A DNA stretch of 35,571 nt from Paludibacter sp. Lineage in GTDB: Bacteria; Bacteroidota; Bacteroidia; Bacteroidales; Paludibacteraceae. Below the pieces are notes generated by a model. The model was not told where the DNA came from, searched no databases, and saw only the letters and a list, made by a program, of their open reading frames with translations. Shown piece by piece: positions 13,857-22,734 of the stretch. Position numbers and translations under genes: made by a program. The stretch covers positions 1 to 35,571 of the forward strand of contig JAQUYE010000026.1 in NCBI GenBank assembly GCA_028691965.1, given 5' to 3'. Every line of letters starts with the position of its first letter. The stretch's first letter is position 1.

Positions 13857-16820
13857 TTATTTTTTAAACATAAATTGCAGGATGCTCAGCATCAGTTTAT
13901 CCCGATGAGAAGTATCAGTAATTGTCTCGAAAGGAAATCCCAGCACTATTGTTTTGTTTTTTCCTTTACTTGCTATCATGGAGGGCTGATCGCCACCATT
14001 ATACCAGCCTATCACCCACGCATTCATATCGGCGGGCTTAAGTACGTCTGCATCTTCCACAAAATAACTTTCTGTATTTGGAAGTGCGTGGTAGTTCAGT
14101 TGACCCTGTAGTTTCAGCCCCGAATCTGCAGGACTATCCAGCCGAACCATCCCGTATTTCTTGTATTCGGTGGTATCGGGTTGAACATGAAGCACTTCTT
14201 CAATGAATTGTTGACTTTCAGCATCCGAATGATACATGTCGGATGCTACATAAGCTCCACTAACCAGCAGATTTCCGCCTTGTTGCGTATAGGTTCTTAT
14301 ACGACGTTGCAAATCTAATGGAAAAGTTTGAAACTGTGGTGCTTTTTTTACATTTCCTAATATAGTTTGTTTTTGTTTCCCTGCAATAAAGTTGATCATC
14401 CTGTACTTTTCAAGGGTAATATCACCTGCTCTCACAGCTGCAACGCTGGTCGAAACAAATGAGTATCCTGCTTTACGAATTGACTGTCCGTGAAGGTAAG
14501 GGTAATCGAAGGTGTTGCCCCGTATGACTAAATCTTCATGGGTACGCTCACTGGCACCGAAGCCCGGCACCCTGTTGCTTTTATAGGGAGAACTAACGGA
14601 GAAATCGTGTTGTCGACCCGTAAAACCAACATCGTAGAGGTAAGGTACACCTGCATCCTTGTCGTTCAAAAAGCCGGCTACCGGGCCGAGGTTAAAGTGC
14701 TCCGGACCGCTTACACGGTCAAAGCCGTTAATGATCAATACTTCTCCCTTCTCGTGGGGGGCCTTGTAAACGGAAAGTACTTCGGACGGAAAACTTTGTC
14801 CGCCACTATTCACAGCCGAAAGTTTAAAACTATATATTTTGCCCGGCTCAATAGTAAGGTAGATACTATCCGACGAAACCATGAATCCGTTATCGAAGCC
14901 ACCGCCGTCAATGCGCGTCTGCAATCGATAGTGTGATGGCATAGCAGTCGGCTCAAGGGGGTCGGGAGTTGCTTTCCATTTCAGACTAATAACAGTAGGG
15001 GTGATAAACCTGCTACTAAAATGACTGATGGGTAAGGGCTGCACAACATAGTCCCTGTTGTTGGATACAGCCAGGTATTTTAATATGCCTTTATATATGG
15101 CTCTACTTACAGTAAATCTGAATCCCGGATCGAGGGCATATTTCATGTCCTCGAAATTCTGATGTGATAAGAGTTCCAGCAACATAGTCGGCACCTCAGG
15201 AACTCTTGATTCGCTGTACGATCGGTTCCAGATTCCGCGTCTCGTCCAGTCACTACGGTGGGTTGCCCGGATAGAATGTACAATTTCCGATTGAATCATA
15301 TCTACCATATCACGGGCGGCCCAACGTGAAGTGCCGTTCTTATATAATGTATCTCCAATCGAATTGGTTATGGTAGCTATTCCAAGTGTTCCTACTATAG
15401 AATCGCCGGTTCGAACTCCTGCATCGGTATGAAATGCAAAAGCCAGATCGACAGGAACTCCAAGTCCTTCCTTCAGGTAGTTTACCCAGTGACCGCGTGA
15501 CTGAAAATCATCGGAATAGTGGTTTGTGTTCTGAGTCCGGCTATACACCGAGTCGGGCACTCCTGCCCATTGCAGCCAGTACCTGGCTCCCTCAGCAAAT
15601 CGGGGGAATCCGCTTACGAAGGGTGTAGGTATGCTGTCGATAAGTAACTGAGCTTTAGCACCGGTAACTGTGCCCATGCCTCCGCCAAATTTAACTGCAT
15701 CTGCAGTAACAATTCGTCCGTTTTTAGTACTGTGATTCGTTAAGACAACCTTACTGTCGGCTTTTCTTCCCTTGTCGAAATGGAAATGACCAAGGTACAG
15801 CCAGGTTCCTCCGTTTACAGTCTGATTTACTGAAAAGCGGGTAACACCACCTGTATGATGAACACTATACTGAGCTTCGGTAGTACTGTTGTCAACTGTT
15901 CGGAAAGAAATGTACACTGCATACATTCCCTCCTCCGGAATATCCGGAATCCATTCTATCCGACTGCTTTCGTAGGGGTCGGTAAGTGTCTTTGCCTGTA
16001 CATAGGTCCCTGCAATAAACGGATTTTCCTGATAGGTATACCATTTCTTGTAATCGGCAAATCCGGGGATGTACTTTTTCCAGTGATACAGGTCGTTATA
16101 TTCCCTATAGCGGGAACGATCCGCTTTATCGTTATCGACAATCACTTCGTTGGGATTGACATCTCGTTCACGGGGAATATAAACCCGGGCACCTGCATTT
16201 TCAAGCATAGGAGCAAGAAAAGGCAGAACAAAGGAGGTGGTCAATAAATCTTCTACCGTTTGAAATAAATTAGGTCGTTGCCAGCCCCACACAGTATCGT
16301 TAAGTAAATTGTGCAAACCATGGCTGTGCCAGAGTGCTATATTTCTGTTGGTAAGTCCGTGCGACAACTGATAAGGCCGATCAAGTTCTGAAACAGCAGG
16401 TACTGAAAGTTGATTCGCTCTGTAATAACGTATGCTATCAGCAATGGGCCTCAGGTAATTCGGGATCAGTTGACGGATGTCTTTTTGATAGGCCATGGCA
16501 ACGATCGTATATCCGGGGTAATCGGAAGAAAGTTGGCGTTTCAGCAATCCGTAAATCTGATCTACGTTTTCCTTCCGAAAAGGTTGTTGTCCAAAATCAT
16601 CGTTAGCAGTTACAATTACCATTCGTTCGGCCTTGTTTACTGTTATAGCAACTCGTTTGATGGTGTCGGAAAACGCATATTGATGGGCGATGACGGTTAA
16701 AGAATCACCGATTAACTTTTCAAGAGTAGGTCGTTTAGTCCGCTGTGCCGAAAGCGTAGCATGGCTCATGGCAACTACGGCAAACAAAAGGATAAACGTA
16801 CGCAGGTAACTATTTTTCAT
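13857..16820 (-). CDS. Secreted N-acetylmuramoyl-L-alanine amidase-like protein with inserted golvesin domain, FnIII and C-terminal domain
   Basis: After a Sec signal peptide (cut likely after LSA, about residue 25) the protein shows an Amidase_3-like fold in two pieces. The first piece has HSHG (about 165-168) and YIPRERD (about 214-220). The second has AFHTDA (about 462-467) and TMLLELLSHQN (about 545-555). These correspond to the zinc ligands and catalytic glutamate of peptidoglycan amidases. Between them, about residues 285-385, lies a golvesin C-terminal-like domain (AQYSVHHTGG, GGTWLYLG, DAVKFGGG). A fibronectin III-like domain (about 600-690) and a C-terminal glutamine-amidotransferase-like domain follow. 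Relatives are often labelled xanthan lyase. I use the ATG at 16820, not the in-frame TTG at 16832. It is cotranscribed with an AmpD-fold amidase. Confidence 0.8.
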   Translation of the reverse strand: MKNSYLRTFILLFAVVAMSHATLSAQRTKRPTLEKLIGDSLTVIAHQYAFSDTIKRVAITVNKAERMVIVTANDDFGQQPFRKENVDQIYGLLKRQLSSDYPGYTIVAMAYQKDIRQLIPNYLRPIADSIRYYRANQLSVPAVSELDRPYQLSHGLTNRNIALWHSHGLHNLLNDTVWGWQRPNLFQTVEDLLTTSFVLPFLAPMLENAGARVYIPRERDVNPNEVIVDNDKADRSRYREYNDLYHWKKYIPGFADYKKWYTYQENPFIAGTYVQAKTLTDPYESSRIEWIPDIPEEGMYAVYISFRTVDNSTTEAQYSVHHTGGVTRFSVNQTVNGGTWLYLGHFHFDKGRKADSKVVLTNHSTKNGRIVTADAVKFGGGMGTVTGAKAQLLIDSIPTPFVSGFPRFAEGARYWLQWAGVPDSVYSRTQNTNHYSDDFQSRGHWVNYLKEGLGVPVDLAFAFHTDAGVRTGDSIVGTLGIATITNSIGDTLYKNGTSRWAARDMVDMIQSEIVHSIRATHRSDWTRRGIWNRSYSESRVPEVPTMLLELLSHQNFEDMKYALDPGFRFTVSRAIYKGILKYLAVSNNRDYVVQPLPISHFSSRFITPTVISLKWKATPDPLEPTAMPSHYRLQTRIDGGGFDNGFMVSSDSIYLTIEPGKIYSFKLSAVNSGGQSFPSEVLSVYKAPHEKGEVLIINGFDRVSGPEHFNLGPVAGFLNDKDAGVPYLYDVGFTGRQHDFSVSSPYKSNRVPGFGASERTHEDLVIRGNTFDYPYLHGQSIRKAGYSFVSTSVAAVRAGDITLEKYRMINFIAGKQKQTILGNVKKAPQFQTFPLDLQRRIRTYTQQGGNLLVSGAYVASDMYHSDAESQQFIEEVLHVQPDTTEYKKYGMVRLDSPADSGLKLQGQLNYHALPNTESYFVEDADVLKPADMNAWVIGWYNGGDQPSMIASKGKNKTIVLGFPFETITDTSHRDKLMLSILQFMFKK

Positions 16821-16869
16821 TCTTAAATTCAACTACTAAAAAGGGGAAGTATGACTTCCGGGTTCTTAT

Positions 16870-17442
16870 TCATCTGTCTTTTACCGTTATTCCGGGTTGA
16901 ATGTCGCGACCCGAGAGTTCACGCATTACTCTCTCCCAGTCGGTATTCCAGGGATCTGTTTTTCTTCCGGGAGCTATATCGCTGTGACGTACAATATGTT
17001 TCATAGGATAATGTGTGCATAAGCTAACCAGCAGGTCGGTCAATGCCACATATTGTTCTTCTGTCGGATGCTCCACCGTATCGTTGATAAGTTCGATACC
17101 CAGTGAGCGGCTGTTAATTCCTGAAGTGCCATCAGGCAATTTACTTTTACCGGCATGATAAGCGATGTTGGTATCGTCGACAAGCTGATAAATTGTACCA
17201 CTGCGGTCGATAATGTAATGGGCAGCTACACCATAACGACGAAACTGCGAAAGTATTTTAGTAAGGTCCCAGTGATCTCCGCCTGAAGCGTTGTAGGTGG
17301 AATGAACCACAACTACGTCGATATGGCGCGTTTCTGTCTTACGAAATCCGAAAGTAACCGGTTTAGGGATGAGTTGTTGAGCTGTGAGTGTAAACAAGAG
17401 TGTACACACTATTAATATTATACTTGCTTTTCTTTTCTTCAT
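16870..17442 (-). CDS. N-acetylmuramoyl-L-alanine amidase, Amidase_2 (AmpD) fold, exported
   Basis: This 190-residue enzyme should cleave the amide bond between N-acetylmuramic acid and the peptide stem. Zinc ligands H47 (VVVHSTY), H153 (IVRHSDIAPG) and D163 are in place, with K161 and E117 (SLGIELIN) at the other active-site positions. The N-terminus (MKKRKASIILIVCTLLFTLTA) is a signal peptide or uncleaved anchor, so unlike cytoplasmic AmpD it acts in the periplasm. It lies 49 bases upstream of the large amidase and 20 bases after the YqaA-like gene, in the same cluster. No SH3 or LysM targeting domain is present. Confidence 0.9.
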   Translation of the reverse strand: MKKRKASIILIVCTLLFTLTAQQLIPKPVTFGFRKTETRHIDVVVVHSTYNASGGDHWDLTKILSQFRRYGVAAHYIIDRSGTIYQLVDDTNIAYHAGKSKLPDGTSGINSRSLGIELINDTVEHPTEEQYVALTDLLVSLCTHYPMKHIVRHSDIAPGRKTDPWNTDWERVMRELSGRDIQPGITVKDR

Positions 17443-17462
17443 CCTTTCAAACTACCAACCCG

Positions 17463-17903
17463 TTAAAAAATCATGCCGTGAAAATACATCCAGACAATAT
17501 ACCGTACAAATTTACCTAAAAGCATTGAAATAGCAACCACCCACACACGACATCTGAAGAATCCTGCTGCAACGGCAATAGCATCGCCAACGCCCGGGAG
17601 GAAAGAAAAGAAAGCAAACCAATCACCATACTTATGAATGATGGCAGTAAAGCGATCTAATCGTTCTCGTTTTATACGAAGGTATTTCTCAATCCATTCG
17701 AGTTTTCCCAGTTTCCCCAGGTAATAGCAACTCATTCCTCCCAGCCAGTTGCCGAGTGTAGCAACGGCTACCAGCTTCCAGGGGTCTAAACCTCCCATCA
17801 TCATGCCCGAGAAGACCACTTCCGAACTAAAAGGAACTACTGTTGCGGCCAAAAAGGACGCAATGAACAGTCCCAGGTAACCCAATCCGGCTAAACCACT
17901 CAT
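17463..17903 (-). CDS. YqaA-like small membrane protein (SNARE-associated/VTT domain)
   Basis: This 146-residue membrane protein fits the YqaA/DedA-related group. The typical elements are FLAATVVPFSSEVVFSGMM near the N-terminus, ATLGNWLGGMSCYYLGKLG, a basic cytoplasmic stretch (YLRIKRERLDRF), and FFSFLPGVGDAIAVAAGFF. About four hydrophobic segments are visible. DedA-superfamily members are implicated in lipid carrier or phospholipid flipping; for YqaA itself the role is unclear. It overlaps the preceding DUF6427-like gene by 4 bases, so translation is probably coupled. Its place next to two amidases fits an envelope role. Confidence 0.88.
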   Translation of the reverse strand: MSGLAGLGYLGLFIASFLAATVVPFSSEVVFSGMMMGGLDPWKLVAVATLGNWLGGMSCYYLGKLGKLEWIEKYLRIKRERLDRFTAIIHKYGDWFAFFSFLPGVGDAIAVAAGFFRCRVWVVAISMLLGKFVRYIVWMYFHGMIF

Positions 17904-18877
17904 ATAAACAGGTATTGACTAATAAGTAAAAACAGATGTAGTGCGATTATACAATAGAACAGAATAGGGTAAATGGCTGGTTTAAGTAAACTGAAAGGAT
18001 GTGCCAAAAGAATAGCCAGAAAAAAGGCAAGCAGGGGAAGAAAACGTGCTGCGTTTTGCTGATATACTACTAAAAACAGAATGATGGCCATCATGAGAAG
18101 GAATAAAACATAAATGTACTTTCTGGTTTGAATGGAATCATCAAGAATTTTCCGGAACAGTCCGATGAGTAGTATAATTACGCTACCACTTATTAATCCG
18201 ATGAAGACCAGAAACTGTGGATTATGTACAGGAAAATAAAGTGTTGGCTGAAGTAAAAGGACTAGCTCAGGGGCTACTTCTGTGAATATCCCTTTCGACC
18301 AGAAATAGGCATTGAAAAATATCCAGGGAATTGCCAGTCCTGTGAGCGACGCCAGCCAGGTACGGAGAGATAAGCTCTTCAGAATTAAAAAGCCTGTCCA
18401 CACAATGGGAATGATAAGTAAATAAAGAGGTTCAACAAGCGACAGTAAGGAAATGATGAGACTTCCCAGAAATGATTGTTCAACAGCTGTACGGTTTCTG
18501 AACATCCCGAAGAAGAACTCTAAACTAAGTAAAAAGGCGGTTAGAAAAAGGTGAGCATAAAGATCCATCCGTAGTTCAGGCCATGTGACGGTAAAGACAA
18601 GAAATAAGAAAACAGGAAGGAAACTTTTAATACGGATAATCGAAAAATGAAGCACAAATCGCCTCAGCAATACCGAGTTAATAGCTACCAGAAAGAGTAA
18701 GGCAAGTACATGATAAACGGGCGACCACCCTGAGTCAATAAGAAGGGTAGATGATGCATCGCTGAAGTAGGGCCACCACAACAGATGACCACCCCAGATG
18801 GCAAGATAAGTGATCAGTAACAGGATAAATGTAGATAAACCCGGTTTTATTAAAGCGTGTAGGGAGGGGGTTTTCAT
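17900..18877 (-). CDS. Polytopic membrane protein, DUF6427-like
   Basis: This 325-residue protein is almost entirely hydrophobic, with about nine to ten membrane segments and short polar loops. Features such as the N-terminal LLIDSGWSPVYHVLALLF, a central LSLRTWLASLTGLAIPWIFFNAYFW and a hydrophobic C-terminus resemble the Bacteroidota DUF6427 family, but I cannot confirm this. Related integral proteins look like the membrane part of GT-C-type glycosyltransferases, yet no acidic catalytic loop motif is obvious here. It is the first gene of the cluster running to pdxA. No convincing promoter is seen between it and the terminator hairpin at 18899-18929. Confidence 0.7.
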   Translation of the reverse strand: MKTPSLHALIKPGLSTFILLLITYLAIWGGHLLWWPYFSDASSTLLIDSGWSPVYHVLALLFLVAINSVLLRRFVLHFSIIRIKSFLPVFLFLVFTVTWPELRMDLYAHLFLTAFLLSLEFFFGMFRNRTAVEQSFLGSLIISLLSLVEPLYLLIIPIVWTGFLILKSLSLRTWLASLTGLAIPWIFFNAYFWSKGIFTEVAPELVLLLQPTLYFPVHNPQFLVFIGLISGSVIILLIGLFRKILDDSIQTRKYIYVLFLLMMAIILFLVVYQQNAARFLPLLAFFLAILLAHPFSLLKPAIYPILFYCIIALHLFLLISQYLFI

Positions 18878-18889
18878 GTAGTTGGGGAT

Positions 18890-18929
18890 AAATAAAAGAA
18901 ATGCGGATGCTCATACAACATCCGCATTT
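18890..18929 (-). terminator. Terminator of the M3 peptidase gene
   Basis: AAATGCGGATG (18899-18909) pairs perfectly (11 bp) with CATCCGCATTT (18919-18929), with a 9-base loop. On the minus strand the hairpin is followed by the T-rich TTTCTTTTATTTAT. It lies just after the peptidase stop and before the DUF6427-like gene, so the downstream cluster needs its own promoter or read-through. Confidence 0.7.
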
Positions 18930-18946
18930 CAGTAAGAAATCAGGTA

Positions 18947-21049
18947 TTAATTGGCTACAAAACCTCGTTTAATCAGGAGAGCTGAAGGATTAGGCTCTTT
19001 GCCACGGAAATTAAGATATAATTTCATAGCTTCTTCAGAGTCACCTTTTTCCAACACATTTGTACGGAAAGCAGTAGCTACTTCCTGATTGTAAATATCG
19101 CCGGTCTCAACGAAAGCCTGGTAAGCGTCTGCATCAAGTACTTCAGCCCATGTGTAGCTGTAATAACCAGCTGCGTAACCACCTGCAAAGATATGGTTGA
19201 AGTTGGTGCTGCGGTAACGTACAATGATTTCAGGAATCATTCCCATTTTCTCCATGGATGCTTTTTCGAAAGCTTCCGGATCCAGGTCGTCGGCCGAAGT
19301 CAGCATATGGTAATCCATATCAAGGATAGCAGCTGATAAGAGTTCAGTCATTACAAAGCCCTGGTTAAAGGTGCCTGTCTTTTGAATTTTTTCGATCAGT
19401 TCATCAGGCATTACTTCACCTGTTTCGTAATGTTTAGCATAGGTTTTCATTACCTGGGGCTCGAAGCACCAGTTTTCCATAATCTGAGAAGGAAGTTCCA
19501 CAAAGTCGCGAACTACATTCGTTCCTGAAAGACCCGGGTAGGTCGACTGTGCCAGCAATCCGTGCAACCCATGACCAAATTCATGGAACAAGGTTTCAAC
19601 TTCGTCCATATTCATCAGCGAAGGCTTATCGCTTGTAGGTTTCGTAAAGTTACCTACATTCACGATAACCGGACGGTGGTTAGTTCCGTCTTTAATAAAT
19701 TGTTCTGCATAGTTACTCATCCATGCACCGGCACGTTTACCCGGGCGTGGAAAATAATCAGTAAGAAGTACACCAATTAAAGAACCATCGGCATCTGTAA
19801 CTTCAAAAGCTTCCATATCGGCGTGATACTTAGGAGTATTTTCCAGTTTTTTAAACTGAAGTCCCCACAGTTTGCCAGCAAGGTCGAAAGCACCCTGACG
19901 AACGTTTTCCATTTTAAAGTACGGACGAAGCGCTTCTTCATCGAGATCGTATTTTGCCTGACGAAGTTTTTCAGCATAATACCACCAGTCCCATGCTTCC
20001 AGTTTTTCACCCTTGCCTTCTGCATCCATCATTTTTTGTAATTCGTCACGTTCAGCTTTTGCCTGATTCAATGCAGGTTGCCATACCGACTGAAGGAATT
20101 CTACTACTTTAGCAGGGGTCTTTGCCATTGTATTGTCGAGGATAAAATCAGCAGGAGTATCAAATCCCATTAATTTAGCTCTCTGAATACGTAACTGTGT
20201 AATCTTTTTGATGGTTTCGTTATTATCATTTGCATCACCATTGTTACCACGATTCGCGTAAGCAAGCAGCAATTCTTTGCGAAGTTCGCGGTTTTCACCA
20301 TATTGTAAAACCGGCATAAAGCTGGCTTTTGAAGTAGTGAACAACCATTGACCTTCTTTTCCGGCTTCTTTGGCAGCCACAGCGGCAGCTTGTTTTACAC
20401 TTTCAGGTAAACCGGCCAGCTCAGCTTCGTTGGTTACAAATTTCTGGAATGCATTGTTGTCGTTGAGTAAGTTCTGACCAAAGGTAAGCTGAGCCATGCT
20501 CAGTTCTTTGTTGATGTCTCGTAATTGAGCCTTAGCTTCTTCGTTCAAATCAGCACCACTGCGTACAAAGTTCTTGTAGTATTTCTCCAGAATGCGGTTT
20601 TGCTCTGGATTCAGACCCAGACTTTCGCGCTCGTTGTAGAGAGTTTTTACCCGTTGGAAAATCTTATCATTCAGATACAGGTTATCACCATGTTCCGACA
20701 ACAAAGGCGATACTTCGTTTGCAATCGCTGAAAGAGAGTCGTTCGTTTCTGCCGAATAGAGATTGAAGAACACAGAAGATACACGTGTTAATATCTCTCC
20801 ACTGTATTCAAGTGCTTCTATCGTATTGACAAAAGTAGGAACTTCAGTGTTGTTGGCCACTGCTTCGTATTCAGCTTGTTGTAATTTAATACCTTCTTTG
20901 AAAGCAGGTAAGAAATGTTCGGTTTTAATTTGCTCAAACGACGGAATGCCGTATTCGTTAGGGAATTCCGAATAGAACGGATTCTTTTCGTTACAACTAA
21001 TCAATGTTGCAATCATTGTCATAATTACTAGCGTTTTCTTCATATTCAT
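18947..21049 (-). CDS. M3 family zinc oligopeptidase / peptidyl-dipeptidase, lipoprotein
   Basis: This 700-residue peptidase has the thimet-oligopeptidase zinc motif HEFGH around residue 490 (LFHEFGHGLHGLLAQ), with a downstream Glu in MENWCFEP as the probable third ligand. It belongs to the Dcp/OpdA branch by its PSFEQIKTEHFLPAFKEG start. A signal sequence ends in LISC with C19, so it is a lipoprotein and acts outside the cytoplasm, unlike E. coli OpdA. Family members trim short peptides. Two in-frame ATGs (21049, 21043) are equally possible. A -7 element at 21076-21083 shows that it has its own transcript, separate from ribF. Confidence 0.93.
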   Translation of the reverse strand: MNMKKTLVIMTMIATLISCNEKNPFYSEFPNEYGIPSFEQIKTEHFLPAFKEGIKLQQAEYEAVANNTEVPTFVNTIEALEYSGEILTRVSSVFFNLYSAETNDSLSAIANEVSPLLSEHGDNLYLNDKIFQRVKTLYNERESLGLNPEQNRILEKYYKNFVRSGADLNEEAKAQLRDINKELSMAQLTFGQNLLNDNNAFQKFVTNEAELAGLPESVKQAAAVAAKEAGKEGQWLFTTSKASFMPVLQYGENRELRKELLLAYANRGNNGDANDNNETIKKITQLRIQRAKLMGFDTPADFILDNTMAKTPAKVVEFLQSVWQPALNQAKAERDELQKMMDAEGKGEKLEAWDWWYYAEKLRQAKYDLDEEALRPYFKMENVRQGAFDLAGKLWGLQFKKLENTPKYHADMEAFEVTDADGSLIGVLLTDYFPRPGKRAGAWMSNYAEQFIKDGTNHRPVIVNVGNFTKPTSDKPSLMNMDEVETLFHEFGHGLHGLLAQSTYPGLSGTNVVRDFVELPSQIMENWCFEPQVMKTYAKHYETGEVMPDELIEKIQKTGTFNQGFVMTELLSAAILDMDYHMLTSADDLDPEAFEKASMEKMGMIPEIIVRYRSTNFNHIFAGGYAAGYYSYTWAEVLDADAYQAFVETGDIYNQEVATAFRTNVLEKGDSEEAMKLYLNFRGKEPNPSALLIKRGFVAN

Positions 21050-21075
21050 TTATTTTGTTGTTTGTTCTCGAAAGG

Positions 21076-21083
21076 CAAAGATA
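21076..21083 (-). promoter_or_regulatory. Promoter -7 element of the M3 peptidase gene
   Basis: The minus strand reads TATCTTTG, a full match to TAnnTTTG, 27 bases before the ATG at 21049. No TTG is found at the -33 position, which would fall at the end of ribF. Confidence 0.5.
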
Positions 21084-21102
21084 CATTTATTTTGAATAAT
21101 TA

Positions 21103-21996
21103 TCACATCCGTTGAAGTACAAATGCCTTATCTTGTTCTAATTGAAGGATAAGTTCGTCCAATGAGGCGAACTTTTTCTCGTCACGTATTTTGTACAGAA
21201 ATCTCACCTTCAGGTGTTGGTGGTAGATATCCTGATTGAAATCAAAAATGTGTACTTCCAGACTAAGTCGAAGGGTGTTATCGATAGTAGGACGATAACC
21301 TATATTCATCATGGAAGGCAGGGTTAGGCCGTTCCACTCCACATTTACCGCGTATACTCCGATTCCGGGAATTAGCTTATCCTCCGGCACCACCTTTAAG
21401 TTGGCAGTCGGGAAACCAATTTTGCGCCCCACCTGGTAACCACTCACCACTTCTCCGGTAAAAGCATAATTATAGCCCAGCAAGTCGGATGCTTCGTTCA
21501 GCTGGCCTGCTTTTAAGAAGTTCCGGATAGTCGACGAGCTGATGTGTTTCTGTTTTTCGGTAAAATACCGTTCAGCCCGAATTACGTTCACACCGGTTTG
21601 TCGACCGTATCCTTCGTATTCATTAAAACCATCTTCCCGGTTATGTCCGAAGCGGTGATCATGTCCAACCAGTAAAAGTCGTACCCCCATCTCCCCGGCA
21701 AGTGTATCACGTATAAATTCGAGAGCCGTCAGTTTAGCCATTTCAGGAGTAAAATCAAGTACTTCGACGCTGTCAACCCCGGTAGCTTTTAACAGTTCGA
21801 GCTTTTCTTCCAGTGATGTTAGCAGTTGAGGCTGAAAGCTGTCGTGCAATACTTTGCGTGGATGGATAGAAAAGGTAATTATTCGTGATTTCAGTCCCAT
21901 CAGGGCGGCTTCTGATTTTAGTTGCTCTATAAGAAAGCGATGGCCGACATGTACTCCATCGAAAAATCCTACTGTTGCTGCGTAGTTTGCTTGCAT
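21103..21996 (-). CDS. ribF: Bifunctional riboflavin kinase / FAD synthetase
   Basis: RibF converts riboflavin to FMN and then FAD. The N-terminal adenylyltransferase domain shows GFFDGVHVGH (about residues 10-19) and SSSTIRNFL (about 152-160). The C-terminal kinase domain has GRKIGFPTANL and the GIGVYAV strand, then MNIGYRPTI. At 297 residues it is slightly short of the usual 305-315 but has both domains. It is preceded by a HAD phosphatase gene with a 9-base gap. FAD is needed by the FrdA subunit encoded elsewhere in this window, though that link is only metabolic. Confidence 0.95.
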   Translation of the reverse strand: MQANYAATVGFFDGVHVGHRFLIEQLKSEAALMGLKSRIITFSIHPRKVLHDSFQPQLLTSLEEKLELLKATGVDSVEVLDFTPEMAKLTALEFIRDTLAGEMGVRLLLVGHDHRFGHNREDGFNEYEGYGRQTGVNVIRAERYFTEKQKHISSSTIRNFLKAGQLNEASDLLGYNYAFTGEVVSGYQVGRKIGFPTANLKVVPEDKLIPGIGVYAVNVEWNGLTLPSMMNIGYRPTIDNTLRLSLEVHIFDFNQDIYHQHLKVRFLYKIRDEKKFASLDELILQLEQDKAFVLQRM

Positions 21997-22005
21997 AGTT
22001 ATTCG

Positions 22006-22635
22006 TTAGATTGATAAAAGAAATTCCAGCGACTCATCTTGCGTTACCAGTCGGGTCTGAAATCCCATGGCATCAGCTGTTTCAATATTTTTAATTCCGT
22101 CGTCTAAAAAAAGACATTCCCCCGCTTGCACCCCCGCATCTCTTAGAAGGTATTCGAAGATATCGTTGTTGGGTTTGGTCATCCCCAATTCATAGGAGAG
22201 GTAACATTTGTCGAATAATTGTTCCCTTGTAGTACCGTGTTTAGCAAATGCCTTTGCGGCACTTTGCTCAATATGCAATGGATTGGTGTTGCTGAGCATC
22301 AGAATCCGATAGTTGGCACGTAATTGGCGCAAAACTGCTATCTTCCCGGCAGGGATGTCCTGTAAAAACGACATCCACGCCTCATCAATCTCAGCATCTG
22401 TCGGGTTTTTAGAGCTGATAGCCCGGATATTGTTTCTAAATTCCTGTAAGCCGATACTGCCTTGTTCCCATTCAAGAAAGAAACCCGACTGCCCGAAATT
22501 ACTCAGGTAGTGTTCTGCGTTATCGGCGCCGATAGCCTTTAACCTGCTGATGCATAAAGGTAAGTCGAGATTTATTACTACCCCGCCAAAGTCAAATACC
22601 AGGGTGCTGATCGTATTCCGGTTGGTCATATACAT
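22006..22635 (-). CDS. HAD-superfamily hydrolase (YihX-like, subfamily IA)
   Basis: This 209-residue phosphatase-like protein has the HAD motifs: nucleophile D15 in LVFDFGGVV, motif II MLSNTN, the motif III lysine in MTKPNNDIF, and motif IV FLDDGIKNI. The DFGGV form of motif I is typical of YihX-like phosphatases acting on sugar phosphates such as glucose-1-phosphate. It is next to ribF (9 bases), and cotranscription is likely. HAD enzymes dephosphorylate flavin intermediates in some bacteria, so a flavin role is possible but unsupported. The ATG at 22629 is an equally good start. Confidence 0.9.
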   Translation of the reverse strand: MYMTNRNTISTLVFDFGGVVINLDLPLCISRLKAIGADNAEHYLSNFGQSGFFLEWEQGSIGLQEFRNNIRAISSKNPTDAEIDEAWMSFLQDIPAGKIAVLRQLRANYRILMLSNTNPLHIEQSAAKAFAKHGTTREQLFDKCYLSYELGMTKPNNDIFEYLLRDAGVQAGECLFLDDGIKNIETADAMGFQTRLVTQDESLEFLLSI

Positions 22636-22666
22636 TTATATCAGATTGAAAAAAAAACGATAGCTA

Positions 22667-22697
22667 TTTGCAGGAATGGTAAAATTCATTACTTTTG
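22667..22697 (+). promoter_or_regulatory. Promoter of the CAU tRNA gene
   Basis: TTTG (22667-22670), 19 bases, then TACTTTTG (22690-22697) matches the Bacteroidota promoter. The start near 22704 would leave a 5' leader of about 30 bases before the tRNA. Confidence 0.75.
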
Positions 22698-22708
22698 CAA
22701 TCGCTTTG

Positions 22709-22716
22709 CAAAAATA
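22709..22716 (-). promoter_or_regulatory. Candidate -7 element for the HAD-ribF transcript
   Basis: The minus strand reads TATTTTTG. It lies about 75 bases upstream of the HAD start and just 11 bases from the -7 element of the divergent tRNA promoter. No -33 TTG is found at normal spacing, so confidence is low. Confidence 0.4.
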
Positions 22717-22734
22717 CAAAAAAAATTGCAATGC

